Assembly: GCF_018812025.1 (NCBI RefSeq)
Contig: NC_063062.1
Span: 7,131,058 to 7,195,057 of the forward strand
DNA length: 64,000 nucleotides
DNA from: Megalobrama amblycephala
Lineage: Eukaryota; Chordata; Actinopteri; Cypriniformes; Xenocyprididae
Direction: 5' to 3'
Part shown: positions 49,753 to 60,970 of the stretch, in pieces
Position numbering within the stretch: position 1 is the stretch's first letter
Layout of the letters: each line of letters begins with the position of its first letter
Position numbers and translations under genes: made by a program
Notes under the pieces: model-generated
Database searches by the model: none
Told to the model about the DNA's origin: nothing
The model's input: the letters and a program-made list of their open reading frames with translations, nothing else

Positions 49753-50560
49753 TTAAAGGGTTATTAATTACTCACCCTCATGTCGTTCCACACCCGTAGG
49801 ACCTTTGTTCATCTTCGGAACACAAAGTAAGATATTTTTCATAAAATCTGGTGGCTCAGTAAGGCCTCTATTGACAGCAAGTTAATTTACACTTTCAATG
49901 CCCAGAAAGCTACTAAAGACATATTTAAAACGGTTCATGTGACTACAGTGGTTCAACCTTAATGTTATGAAGCGACGAGAATACTTTTTATGCGCCAAAA
50001 AAACAAAATAACGACTTTATTCAACAATATCTAGTGAGGGGCGATTTCAAAACACTGCTTCATGAAGCTTCGAAGCTTTACGAATGTTTTGTTTCGAATC
50101 AGTGGTTCGGATCGTGAAAGTCACGTGATTTTAGTAAACGAGGCTTCGTTACATCATAAGTGTTTCGAAATTTCAATGGTTCAATTTCAATGCGCTCCGA
50201 ACCACTGATTCGAAACAAAAGATTCGTAAAGCTCGAAGCTTCATGAAGCAATGTTTTGAAATCTCCCATCACTAGATATTGTTGAATAAAGTCATTATTT
50301 TGTCTTTTTGGCACACAAAATGTAGTTGGTTGAACCACTATGGTCACATGAACCGTTTTAAATTTATCTTTAGTACCTTTCTGGGTGTTTGAAAGTGTAA
50401 ATTAACTTGCTGTCAATGAAGGCCTCACTGAGCCATTGGATTTTATCAAAAATCTCTTAATTTGTGTTCCGAAGATGAACGAAGGTCTTACGGGTGTGGA
50501 ACAACATGAGGACGAGTAATACGTAATACAAAACGATTTTTGGGTGAACTAACCCTTTAA
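49753..50560. mobile_element. Fold-back TTAA-type element, intact reference copy
   Basis: TTAA at 49753-49756 and 50557-50560. The two arms (about 49757-50112 and 50196-50556) are inverted copies: blocks such as CACCCGTA, TTGACAGCAAGTTAATTTAC, TATTGTTGAATAAAGTC and CGAACCACTGATTCGAAAC occur on both sides. The unique centre is only about 80 bases. The left tip has lost roughly 15 bases of the AGTTCACCCAAAAA end. No coding capacity. It carries an unoccupied TTAA at 49959-49962 where its relative at 51168 has an insertion. Confidence 0.85.
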
Positions 50561-51167
50561 GAAGCACTTCGTAAACCTTCATATATTGGTTTTCACTGGT
50601 ATGTTGAGTATCAAATCCTTATCAGTTGGTTATATAACAAACTATACAAGGGATATTTTGAGAGTGAGTAAAGTGAATTTTGAGGAAATGACAGGCACAT
50701 TTCCATCAAATAAGGAGTCTGGTGTATGTTTGTGCCTTGATGTGGTTCCAGAACTTCAACAGCAAGAAATTCTTGTGCTCTTTGCTCTTTAAACTTGGCC
50801 CCTCATGTCATTTTGATTTAAAATGTGGTAAACGTATCCACATGAAAGCACCGCTGGGTTGCAGTTAGTTGTCAGTGCACTGTTAGAAACTTTTCGATAA
50901 GTCACTCTTTCAAGCTGGCAGTCGTCTCAATGCCTGTTATTTTGGAAACGCTGATTTTTGCAGTGATGTGCTTTTTATATGCAGTGCCAATGGATGCTGC
51001 TCATTATGTTTTTTTTTCAGGAATGCAGTGCATTTGGTTCACATGGCATTTCCAAACCTAATGTGGTTGCCAGGGTGTTATGGATTGTTGCTAGGTGGTT
51101 GCTTTTTGGAAAGTCTTTAACCATACTTTAAATATGAACAATAGTGATAGTGAAGCTTACCTTTTTC
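50561..51167. other. Intronic DNA, nothing recognised
   Basis: Unremarkable sequence between two fold-back elements. Confidence 0.4.
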
Positions 51168-52332
51168 TTACAGGGTTAGTTCACCCAAAAACTACTCACC
51201 CTCATGTTGTTCCACACCCGTAAGACCTTTGTTCATCTTCAGAACACATATTAAGATATTTTTGATGAAATCCAAGGTTTTTTTATCCTCCATAAAAAGC
51301 AACATAATTACCATCATTCAAGGTCCAGAAAAGTAAGTAAAGACATTGTTAAAATAGTCAACGTGACTACAATGGATCAAACTTAAAGGGATAGTTCACC
51401 CAAAAATGAAAATTTACCCCCAGCGCATCCAAGATGTAGGTGTCTTTGTTTCTTCAGTAGAACACAAATAATGATTTTTAACTCCAACCGTTGCCGTCTG
51501 TCAGATAAATAATGCTAGTGGATGGGAACTTCTACTGTAAGAGTAAATAAAATTTGCATAGACAACTCCAAATGAAACCCTGCGGCTCGTGACGACACAT
51601 TGATGTCCTAAGACACAAAACGATCGGTTTGTGCAAGAAACCGAACAGTATTTATATAATTTTTTACCTCTAATACACCACTATGTCCAATGGCATTCAT
51701 CACTCGATTCGTGAGGTCTGATCGCGCTCTGACACCGACAGTGATGTCTCGCGCATATACTTCAATGAGAGCGAGACATCACTGCCGTTGTCAGAGCGCG
51801 ATCAGACCTCACGAATCGAGTGATGAATGCCGTTGGACATAGTGGTGTTTTAGAGGTAAAAAATGATATAAATACTGTTCGGTTTCTCGCACAAACCGAT
51901 CGTTTCGTGTCTAAGGACATCAATGTGTCGTCTCGAGCCGCAGGGTTTAATTTGGAATTTGTCTGTCGTGTTTTATTTACTCTTATAGTCCAAGTTCCCG
52001 CTGACCTGCATTATACCACTGACAGACGGCAGCGGTTGCAGTTAAAAATCATCATTTGTGTTCTACTGAAGAAACAAAGACACCTACATCTTGGATGCTC
52101 TGGGGGTAAGCAGATAAACATCAAATTTTCATTTTTGGGTGAACTATCCCTTTAATGTTATGAAGTGATGAGAATACTTTTTGTGCGAAAAACATAAAAC
52201 AAAAATAACGACTTTATTCAACAATTTCTTTTCTACCCTGTCAGTCTCGTACACAGTTGACGCAGTGAAAGCAGTGCAGCACTTCCATGTTTACGTCTGA
52301 ACTGCGGCTTTTTGGAAGAACTAGCCCTTTAA
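51168..52332. mobile_element. Fold-back-type element with nested insertion
   Basis: The left end, GGGTTAGTTCACCCAAAAAC after a decayed TTAC (51168-51171), and its first 200 bases match the left arm at 49753. The right end is GAACTAGCCCTTTAA (TTAA 52329-52332). The right part diverges from the relative after CGACTTTATTCAACAAT. Another element occupies 51383-52155. Confidence 0.75.
51383..52155. mobile_element. Near-perfect fold-back element nested at TTAA
   Basis: TTAA at 51383-51386 and 52152-52155. It starts AGGGATAGTTCACCCAAAAA and ends TTTTTGGGTGAACTATCCCT. The left arm (51387-51752, 366 bases) and right arm (51771-52151, 381 bases) are inverted copies of each other over their whole length, separated by only 18 bases. 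A transcript could form one hairpin of about 370 base pairs. The 111-codon plus-strand frame at 51820-52155 is the arm itself, not a gene. Confidence 0.9.
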
Positions 52333-52762
52333 GGGGCCGTTTACATGACAGCGTTTTCAACTGAATATGGAAAACTTTTAATGATTTTTGTCTGTTCATT
52401 TACATGACAACAGCTTTTTGGGGGCCTGAAAATGCAAGCTTTTGAAAATGGGTTTTAAAGTGCAAATTTATAAAAACAATACCATTATCGTTCCCATGTA
52501 AGTAAAAAAACAAAACAAAAAAAACGCAAATTTGTGCAAACGGCGATGTCATGTGAATGCGTATTACGTGTTCAGTTTGTAGGTGCTGTTACTTTACAAA
52601 GTGACATCGCCAACTACTGGCCTGTCATGCGTAATACAGTGTTTTTAGTTGTTTTTACGGATCTGTGTGAACGAGGATTGTTTTGACAGTGTTGTCGTCT
52701 GTACGTGGAAAAAAAAAAACAGTAAAAAATTCTGTTTTTAGTACATTATGTAAACATACCCT
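52332..52762 (+). mobile_element. GTTTACATGACAG element, copy 2
   Basis: Inverted tips AGGGGCCGTTTACATGACA and, at the right, ATTATGTAAACATACCCT. It shares the central AAAGTGACATCGCCAACTAC block with copy 1 at 27389. It directly abuts the preceding element. Non-autonomous; superfamily not determined. Confidence 0.7.
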
Positions 52763-54389
52763 AAAATTCCTGTCATACTATGCTTTTTATTTTTATTTTA
52801 TTTTATTTTTTGGGGGGGAGAATGGTTTAGTTTAATTATTGTAATGGCATTTAACGAGAAATTTGACTAGCTTGCTTCTTTGTCTGTCTCTCCTTCTCAT
52901 AAAATAATTACGAGCCTATGATGTCACTTCACCCATGTAGTGCTTCTTTAAAAGGCCCGTTCATGTGGCACCCTGGAAAGCCTTTTATCGCTGAGAGCCT
53001 TTGAATTGTTTCTGGTGGTGCTTTCTAGGTCACTGTGTCATTTGTTGTTCTTGCTCTCCTGTGTTTTTAAAAAAAGAGGGTTAACCTAGAGGGGGGATGG
53101 GCAAAATGTGCCAGTAGGGTTTTTTCTTGTCTAGTTGGCCAAGCCCACTCAACCCCCCAAAAGCAGGCATCAATCTCAGCAGCTTGACCCAGAAACACAC
53201 CTCTTTCTCAGTTGCTAAGCAATTAGAATCCACGATGAACAATTAGCCTGAATTAAAGATCATTTAGGAACATTTTGTTAACTACGTACTAGCGTTAGTA
53301 TGCTCTCAAGCTGGGCGATACAGCCTTTTAAGCGATAATAGACAGAGGTGTATAGTATATATTTTCCAGTGTTTTTTTTTTTTTTTTTCTTCAGTGTTTC
53401 ATGAATGGTATGTTTTTAATATTTCACTTAATAAAAAAGTTCATATTTGATATATATTGTTTTTCTACATCTTCTGTTGTTTTTTGTGAACCACTTGATT
53501 TATTTTCATCCCAGTAATTTTATTAACTGGAGATTATACCTTTTGAATAACATGACCTTTTCTCCCATGAGGTCTCGGTACATAAATATATTATCTTGCA
53601 TTTTTACTTGACTTGCACAGAATGCATTTATCAACCTATACAGATAACTTTTCACAGACCGTGTTGTGGAATGATGTTCCCCCAATCACAATCCTCCTTG
53701 TACCAAGATGTTTATGAATTCCTGATCAGAGCATTGCTTCTGCAGGTTATCTGAATTCTTTACTAAACAAAATTCCTGCTGAAGTTATAAAGTGCTGGGA
53801 AGATTAAATAAGCCTTTCTTATCCAAGCGCTTTAAGCTCTCTAATAAGAAGAGGTAATGTTTCATGATGTTTCACTGTAGCTTGGCTCAGCTCGAACGTT
53901 TCTTTGCCTGAGCTCTCAGATAAGATAATCTAATGTTTAGACAGCTTAAGCAATAGATTGTGCAGTGGTTAGATGTGGCTGTCAACACTAATTGTCTTCG
54001 TGCTGAACATTTGTATCCCTGGAGTGATAAATCTGGTTAAGTTCATAATTCCCTTTCAGTTTCTTTAGTTTCTTTTGTTTTTGTAATTTTTTTTGTTAGT
54101 GGTGTTTGTCAAGGCTAGTATTATTAGTGCTATATTTATGATTATAGGGGTTTAGAACAGACTCCTCACCCCAAGTTTTACATTTTGGTTCATAATTTGT
54201 CCAGCACTAATTGTTCTACTATATGCCTCAGCTTGTTCGCCTTGAGATGTACATGTTTTGTACTTGTTTAATTAGTGTAATGGCATTTAACGAGAAATTT
54301 GACTAGCTCGCCTTGAGATGTACTTGTTTTGTAAGCAATGGACTATCAATTTTCAATTTGCACCTGCTATGATGATACTAATATTAATA
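52763..54389. other. Intronic DNA with a patchwork duplication
   Basis: No gene. It contains a 43-base segment (52830-52872) repeated at 54266-54308 and a 26-base segment (54237-54262) repeated at 54308-54333; see the findings. A TTTTA-rich run lies near 52785-52810. Confidence 0.6.
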
Positions 54390-54440
54390 CTATATATATA
54401 TATCTATATCTATATCTATATCTATATCTATATATATATA

Positions 54441-54508
<68 letters not shown>
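54390..54508. repeat. (TA)n/(TATATC)n microsatellite
   Basis: About 119 bases: a short TA run, several TATATC units, then a long pure TA run. The tyrosine-isoleucine open frames across it are artefacts. Confidence 0.98.
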
Positions 54509-54510
<2 letters not shown>

Positions 54511-55059
54511 TTTAAAAGTGAATAATATACAATCCGTTGACAAATAAACACTACTGCTTCTATATTTTCACCACCATTTTATTGCAGAATGGGATGGGCT
54601 GCTTGTATTTCCCACATTCAGAACAAATGCCCTCAAGCTGGTCTCCATGCTAGTAAACACCCCAGACACATGGTCTTCTGTCAGCGGTGGTAACGGGCTG
54701 ATGACATCTGTGTACGTCTGTTTATGTTCACAGTACTGCCTGTTGCACGTATAGTTGACTGCGAACGGCGTTCAAGAGGAAGTGCAAGGCTGTTATCTCA
54801 GAGCTAGTTTAGTCACCATCCTTCACACCTTCCTTCCTGCATGACACTTCATCCTCTGCCGCTGACATGCACACGCACTAACACTTTGACCCTAATTCTT
54901 CAAGAGGAGCTTTCCTGGGTTGTGCCTTGTGACCTTATTCTGCGCATGGCCAGGATGGGAAAAGCAGCGACAGCCTGACGTACACTGATGCAGCTGTTAA
55001 GAACGTGTTTGAAGATGTTTGGTCTGAGCCAATTCAGACCAAATCTGTTTTATTTTGCT
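54509..55059. other. Intronic DNA, nothing recognised
   Basis: Moderately GC-rich, no gene or repeat termini recognised. The left boundary of the next element is not sharply defined. Confidence 0.4.
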
Positions 55060-56395
55060 TTAATATAAGTCTCTGGTTTCTCCAGAAGGTGTCTGTGAGG
55101 TTTCAGCTCAAAATACCCTTACAGATCATTTATTATAGCTTGTCAAATTTGCCTCTATTTGGGTGTGAGATAAAACACGCTGTTTTTGTGTGTGTCCCTT
55201 TAAATGCAAATGAGCTGCTGCTCCCAGCTGCTTTCCAGAAGAGGGCGGAGCTTTAACAGCTCACGCTTCGGTTGCTCAACAACAACAAAGCTGGAGAATC
55301 TCACGCAGCCAAAATGACAATTGTCAGTAACGGTGTTCAGCCTTACATTGTTCAAACCGGAGTCGGACACTGATGGAGAGACTAGTGGATTTATTTATGT
55401 AGTTGCTGTGGAGTCGATTCAACTCATTGACTAGCATGTGGCATCATGTTAATCTTTTGTGCAAATCCAGCGTTGAATTGACCATCTTTTTGTGAAGCAG
55501 TGTGGCGTAAAATGACGGCATTGTAACAACACTCTACTACAACAAATCTTCCTCTTCTCTAAAGCAGCCCAACATGGCCTTGCCCCCTTTGTTGTGTGTT
55601 CTTGGGGGCAGGGTTTATGTAAATTTTATGGTTAGTGACATCACTAACCCTAAAATTTACATAAACCCTGCCCCCGAGAACACGCAACAGCGATGTCACT
55701 AACCCAGGAAGAAGCTTGTTGTAGTCCCTACCAGCCATTTGTTGTAGTCCTTAAACCAAAGACTATAGAATAACACAAGACGCGTCACTTGTATTGTTTT
55801 GAATGGGAGAAAGTGTAACACGCAATATGGTGGAATAAGTCCCTCCTTCTAAATAAGAGCCAATCGCCGACTGGTAAAGTCATCGCGTCACTTCAGCGGC
55901 CGTTAGAATCACCAGTTTCTATAGAAACAGTCAGATGCGTGCCTCCGAAGAGACGCTCATTTAGGTCTGCGCATGCGCATTAGCTTGATCCAGCCTGAAA
56001 AATAAAATAAAAAATAATTTTTTTTTGTCATGATTCGAGCGTTTAGAAACTAAATTTATGAGCCGGTTGTTGTTCGATTTCATTGGTGATTTCAAATATG
56101 AAATTTAATCATAAGGTTGGTGAACAGTTTTGGAGAATTTGATGTTTCCCCATTCAAACAGATTGCATGATGCCCAGGATGCCCGAGAGACGTTTCAAAG
56201 ATGGCCGCCGAGTGAAATGACTTGTCTTAAAGGGACTTTGCTTAAACAGAGAATTCTTTAAAAGAAAATATTTCCCTTCACATTGAACTTTGAGAGTCCT
56301 AACTTTGTAGAGGTTGTTTATAACAGCAACATTACACACTAACAAAAGTTAAAAAAGTGAAATCGTAATCAACCACCCCTTTTAACAAAATGTCA
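55060..56395 (-). mobile_element. Non-autonomous element related to 2200-5008
   Basis: The right end is ACCACCCCTTTTAA (TTAA 56392-56395), and the last roughly 110 bases match the left end at 2201 in reverse complement. The left portion (55080-55120, GGTTTCAGCTCAAAATACCC) resembles the AGGTGCC family at 44940, suggesting a mosaic. The left boundary was not found. It includes a strong inverted repeat at 55591-55688 and an NRF1-type motif at 55968. Confidence 0.55.
55591..55688. repeat. Inverted repeat, arms about 45 bases
   Basis: GTTGTGTGTTCTTGGGGGCA and onward pairs with the stretch ending TGCCCCCGAGAACACGCAAC. Only a few bases separate the arms (around GACATCA near 55637-55643). Confidence 0.9.
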
Positions 56396-59300
56396 GCTGC
56401 ATTCATCAGAAACTGATTCAAATGAGAACTGACTTGAGTTCGCACCTTTTGAACCTCTTTAAGCCCCAAATAATATTATTTAATGCAGGAAAGTTTTGGC
56501 AGAAGTAACTGTTGAGCAGCCACAAAGGTCCTCTGACCTCAAACGGTGTAACACTAGAAGCTTAACGTGTTTGAGCAGTGCTTTCTGACAGGCATTTCTT
56601 AAAATTTAGATTTGTTTCGATTTCTCTTACATAAAAAAAGAAAACATTATATTTGCCATTACTTCCAACAGAAAGGAACACATTTCAGATTTTCAGTACT
56701 TGTTCTGGCTAGTCAAATGGATCTGTTTAGTTGCTCTTCTATATTTGTATGGTAATCTGTGATGGTTTGAGTTTTGTTTGGAGGGTTCACCAGGGTTGTA
56801 CAAAAGTCATAATTGAAGAATTGGCTCCCATTTAATTGATGAATGTGAATTAGCCACACCCCACAGAAAATTTAATTCACCAAGTAATGCATTTTGGCGA
56901 ATGTTATCTGTCTCTACCTTCTCACTATATTTCATGTGTCATTTACATAAGGCAAACTCTGACTGGTTTACTGGTAGACTCTAGTCAACTAGTAAAAATG
57001 ATTAGTTTTGCTAGCCCTATGATAGTCTATTCCCGTTTTCTCTCTCCATTCTCCATGTTGCCACCTGGAACCGCTTTCCTCTCCCCTGAGGTATTTTGAA
57101 GTGCCTGCATATTGCGACGCATTCAATAGCCTCCTCAGTGACGATGAATGGGCTTAACTATTGTTTCTCAGGGCTTTTCTTAGTTATATGCCCTATTTAC
57201 CCACCGAGGGAGCTTCCGTTGTCTCGTAGGCATGGGGAATAGTCAAGCTGTTATTGGTTGAGTAATGGACCACACATGATCGAAGCTCGCACTGTTCCTC
57301 TATTGCCGTGCCTTCAAGTGTGGGCAGAGGAGCACCTCTCCTTCTCCGCCTCTCCCTTGTTCTCACTCTCCGCCGCCAGTTGAGAGCCTCAGTTGTTTCT
57401 TTGTGTCATCCATTCATAGGGTTGGTGTATTGGGCAGAGCTGAGCCTGGTTCTTTGTCCTTAACGTTGGGAGGACCCTCCCTCAACCCCCTCCCCTAATC
57501 TTTCTGCTCTCCATCTACAATCCAACAATAGACCACTAGCAAGCATCTCAGACATGCCATGAATGTTAGTTCCCTTTTGTTGGTTTTCGTTTGCCCTGAT
57601 TGAGCAGTGAAAAGTAGGCATTTTAATTTTAGACATTGACGCTCAAGGTTTCGTCTCATGTCTGAGAGTTGTCTGCAGTCTGAAATTTTATCTTTCTCTT
57701 TGTAAAGCCTTGACGCGTAGCATTCTTATATATTATGTACAACCATTGGAGCTCAAGCATTTCTATTGCTTAAACAGCAATGGCAAGGTCATAGTGTAAT
57801 TCCCAGAGAATGCATAAACTCATCAAATTTATACACTGAATTCAATGCAAGGTGCTTTGGTTGAAAGCGTATGCCAAATACATAACTGTAATTTAAAATT
57901 TAAATTTTTTTTAGTTATACATTTTTTTATCTGAATTTCTAAGTGGATTGTTGAAATGTTGAAATGAGTATAAAGTTATAATGTCCTATTTTGCTTCTGT
58001 AGAAAAAAAAATGTTTTACTGAAATTGGTAACTCATCGTTTTGAACTATTCATTGAAAGAATTATCTAATAATATTACATTGAATCTTTTGAATTCATTA
58101 AAAAGAGCGACTCATAAGACATTTTGTATGTAAGTGTACTCCATAGAATCATGCTTCTTGGCATTATTTTGCCATTTATTATTTTTTTTATTGTATCGCA
58201 GACAGCAAACTCGCATCCAAAACTTGCTAAAAAACGATTTTCTTTAGCTGTGGCTCTGAAGATTCAGCAGCGGGAGAGCTTTTGTAGGACAGGGAGAACA
58301 TTTTCTCAATTCCCAATGTCAATTGACTACAGAAGTGCATAATGATGCATCAAGTGTAGGTCAGTCCCGGAGCTATATTTTCAGTGTTTATGTGTAATGA
58401 AAGGAGCCCGACCTTCTTCAGATGGTTGCCATAATCACATCTGCTGTTCTGCAACATAATATACACCACTTAGTTTCATATTTTTTTCCTGACTTGTGTT
58501 TCAATCATAATTCCTCATACATGTGAAGGTCATTTTCTGGTTAAAACAAAGAGCCGTTTGACGTGTTGGCAAATTCCTTCTCTTGTCTCGCATCGTTGGG
58601 GTCTGTAGTAATGTCTTTAACGACTGTGGACCTAGTTGCTATTTTCCGCATCTGTAAAGTTCACACAAGTCACGTTTTTATAAATTTTGTGCAAACTTAA
58701 CAACAACTGACTTGAATTTATGCATTGTCTAGTAAACATGCAGTTTTTATTAGTGCAAAAGTTTTATTACTTGTTTGCTGGCCTGCATCAACAGAAATAT
58801 TAACGGATGTATTGAAAGTTTTCTGGAGTTATGAAAGTAATCCATTTTCAGGTTGATTTCCCTCAAAAGTATAAACAGATGGCTGTGATGATTTCAAAAC
58901 TTTGCTTTGGTTGAGAGTCCCTTCCGGCGCAATAATTGGCTTGAGTTTGGGGGCGTGACTAACTGTTTGCGTGAAAAATTGCAGACGGAGGTAGTGTTTG
59001 GGGAAACATATTTCATGTTTTTACGATTCCATTTGGTGCTGCTGGTAGTACAGAATTGACACTGTCACTTTAATTTGGATTGATGACAATCTGTGCGTGT
59101 AAACAGTCACTGATTAGGATGTTTATGAAAGACCTCTTTTATGAACTTTTTCAAAATAATCTCACGCATAAGCAGCACAGAAAACCTCTTCTCATGCACA
59201 AGGCTGTTGCTAATCAGGAAATACATTTTGTTTGAAGACTTCAAAGACGCACATTTGACAATGGGGAAATGGCCTCCTCCTGACGAATGTTTGTGCCTCT

Positions 59301-60788
59301 TTGCAGAGGAAATGAAAACACCTCTGGAACGCACTTTCAGCTTTAGGTTCATGCTCGTACGTCCTGTCATCTGGAGGAATGTAGTAAGCGATTTGTCAAG
59401 AAGGCCTCATCTGAAGTGCTGACTTCCCCAATACCTCAGTTTTATTTTAAACAAATGGTTTCTGTCATCATAATTTTAGCAAAGTCAATCATGCACATTT
59501 TAGCCATAGCTGTGGCGTGTGTTTTAGCTCCTTGTGGGTCAGTAATGTATTGTGTATTAGGTCTTTTTCCACATTAACGACAGTATAATGCAGTTATAAT
59601 GACGAGTGCGTGGTGTGCCACTGGCCTCATTCAAGGTGAGGTATTTGCTATAGCCTGTCTGTTTGGATTTGATTCCAGAAGACGGTGGAGTTTTGGCTCA
59701 GAATGGTATTGACTGATGGATTGTACTCTGAGTATTCCTCTGTTTCTCTGTCTCAGGCAGTGAGGAGGAGGGCAGGGTACATGAAATTTTAGCTTTTTTC
59801 TGATGGGTTTTCCCTCGGCGTGGTCGGCTTCAGACGTGCACTGAAGATCTCTGGGGTTCTGATTCATTGAAACCATATGATGAACCAAATATTTTTGAAA
59901 GCATCCCAAGCTGTGAAATCTGCTAGCTATTTTTTAAATGATTTAGAATTAATAAGTCTTGGGTGGTAATTGGTAACTCAAGCTTGAAGTTTAGTGATGC
60001 TTGGACTTGAACTGATGTCTTTCCTTTGCAGTCCAACGATGATTGAAAAGTCAATTGCGAAATCAAAAGGCTGTAAAACAGAATTGCTTACCAGGATGGT
60101 GGTGTGGTTTCTGTGATTTTGTGACTATAAAGTCTAAAATGCGTAAATGAGCTCCTTTACAAAAATGCAAATTGACACCATGTGGAAGACAAAGCATTTA
60201 AAAACAGTTAAGTGGCTGGTTGGGTTCCTTTTAAGAATGTTTACGGGATCACCAGACGCTTTCGTCTCACGCAATAGCACCGCTAAATATATTTTGGTAA
60301 CTTTCGAATTAATGTCACGCCTTAAGGGGAAAGATTTTGTTGTATTTCATTTTATTGCAAACTTTTCCACCCCTCATTTTCCTTCCAGCCACTAATTTAA
60401 GAAAATTCTTAGTTTGTTTAAAAAGTCAAAGGCCAGTCTGCGTTGAATGAAGTGATTTGGATTAGTTTTCCGGATGCTTCATCAGGGATTCTTGCTTTTC
60501 GCTCTTGTGTGAGAAAATAATTTAATGGTGATATATTTAACTTTTTGAATATTTCCTGCTTCTATAAGATTTAATATTTAATAGTGTATTAGTATTAGTA
60601 TTAGTATTATTGAAAGACATTATTATCATTATTATTATATAATAAAACTGGGAAATATTTAAAAAAGTTAATTACATCATTAAATCAATGTCATTAACAT
60701 CATTAAATTATATTTCAGCCTTTGTGATAAATTCTTTAAATGAGAATCACCTTTAAATGATAAATTCTATTTTTAAATATGTAAAATA

Positions 60789-60798
<10 letters not shown>
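56396..60798. other. Intronic DNA, nothing firm
   Basis: No gene. The part 57100-57500 is comparatively GC-rich. Open frames at 58124-58342, 59107-59422 and 59631-59909 show no known domain and overlap on opposite strands, so they are treated as chance. Confidence 0.4.

Positions 60799-60970
<172 letters not shown>

Noticed and set aside
51820..52155. 111-codon plus-strand frame
   Set aside because: It coincides with the right arm of a palindromic element and ends within its terminal repeat.
54318..54547. Tyrosine-isoleucine-rich frames (also 60736-60993)
   Set aside because: Translations of TA microsatellites.
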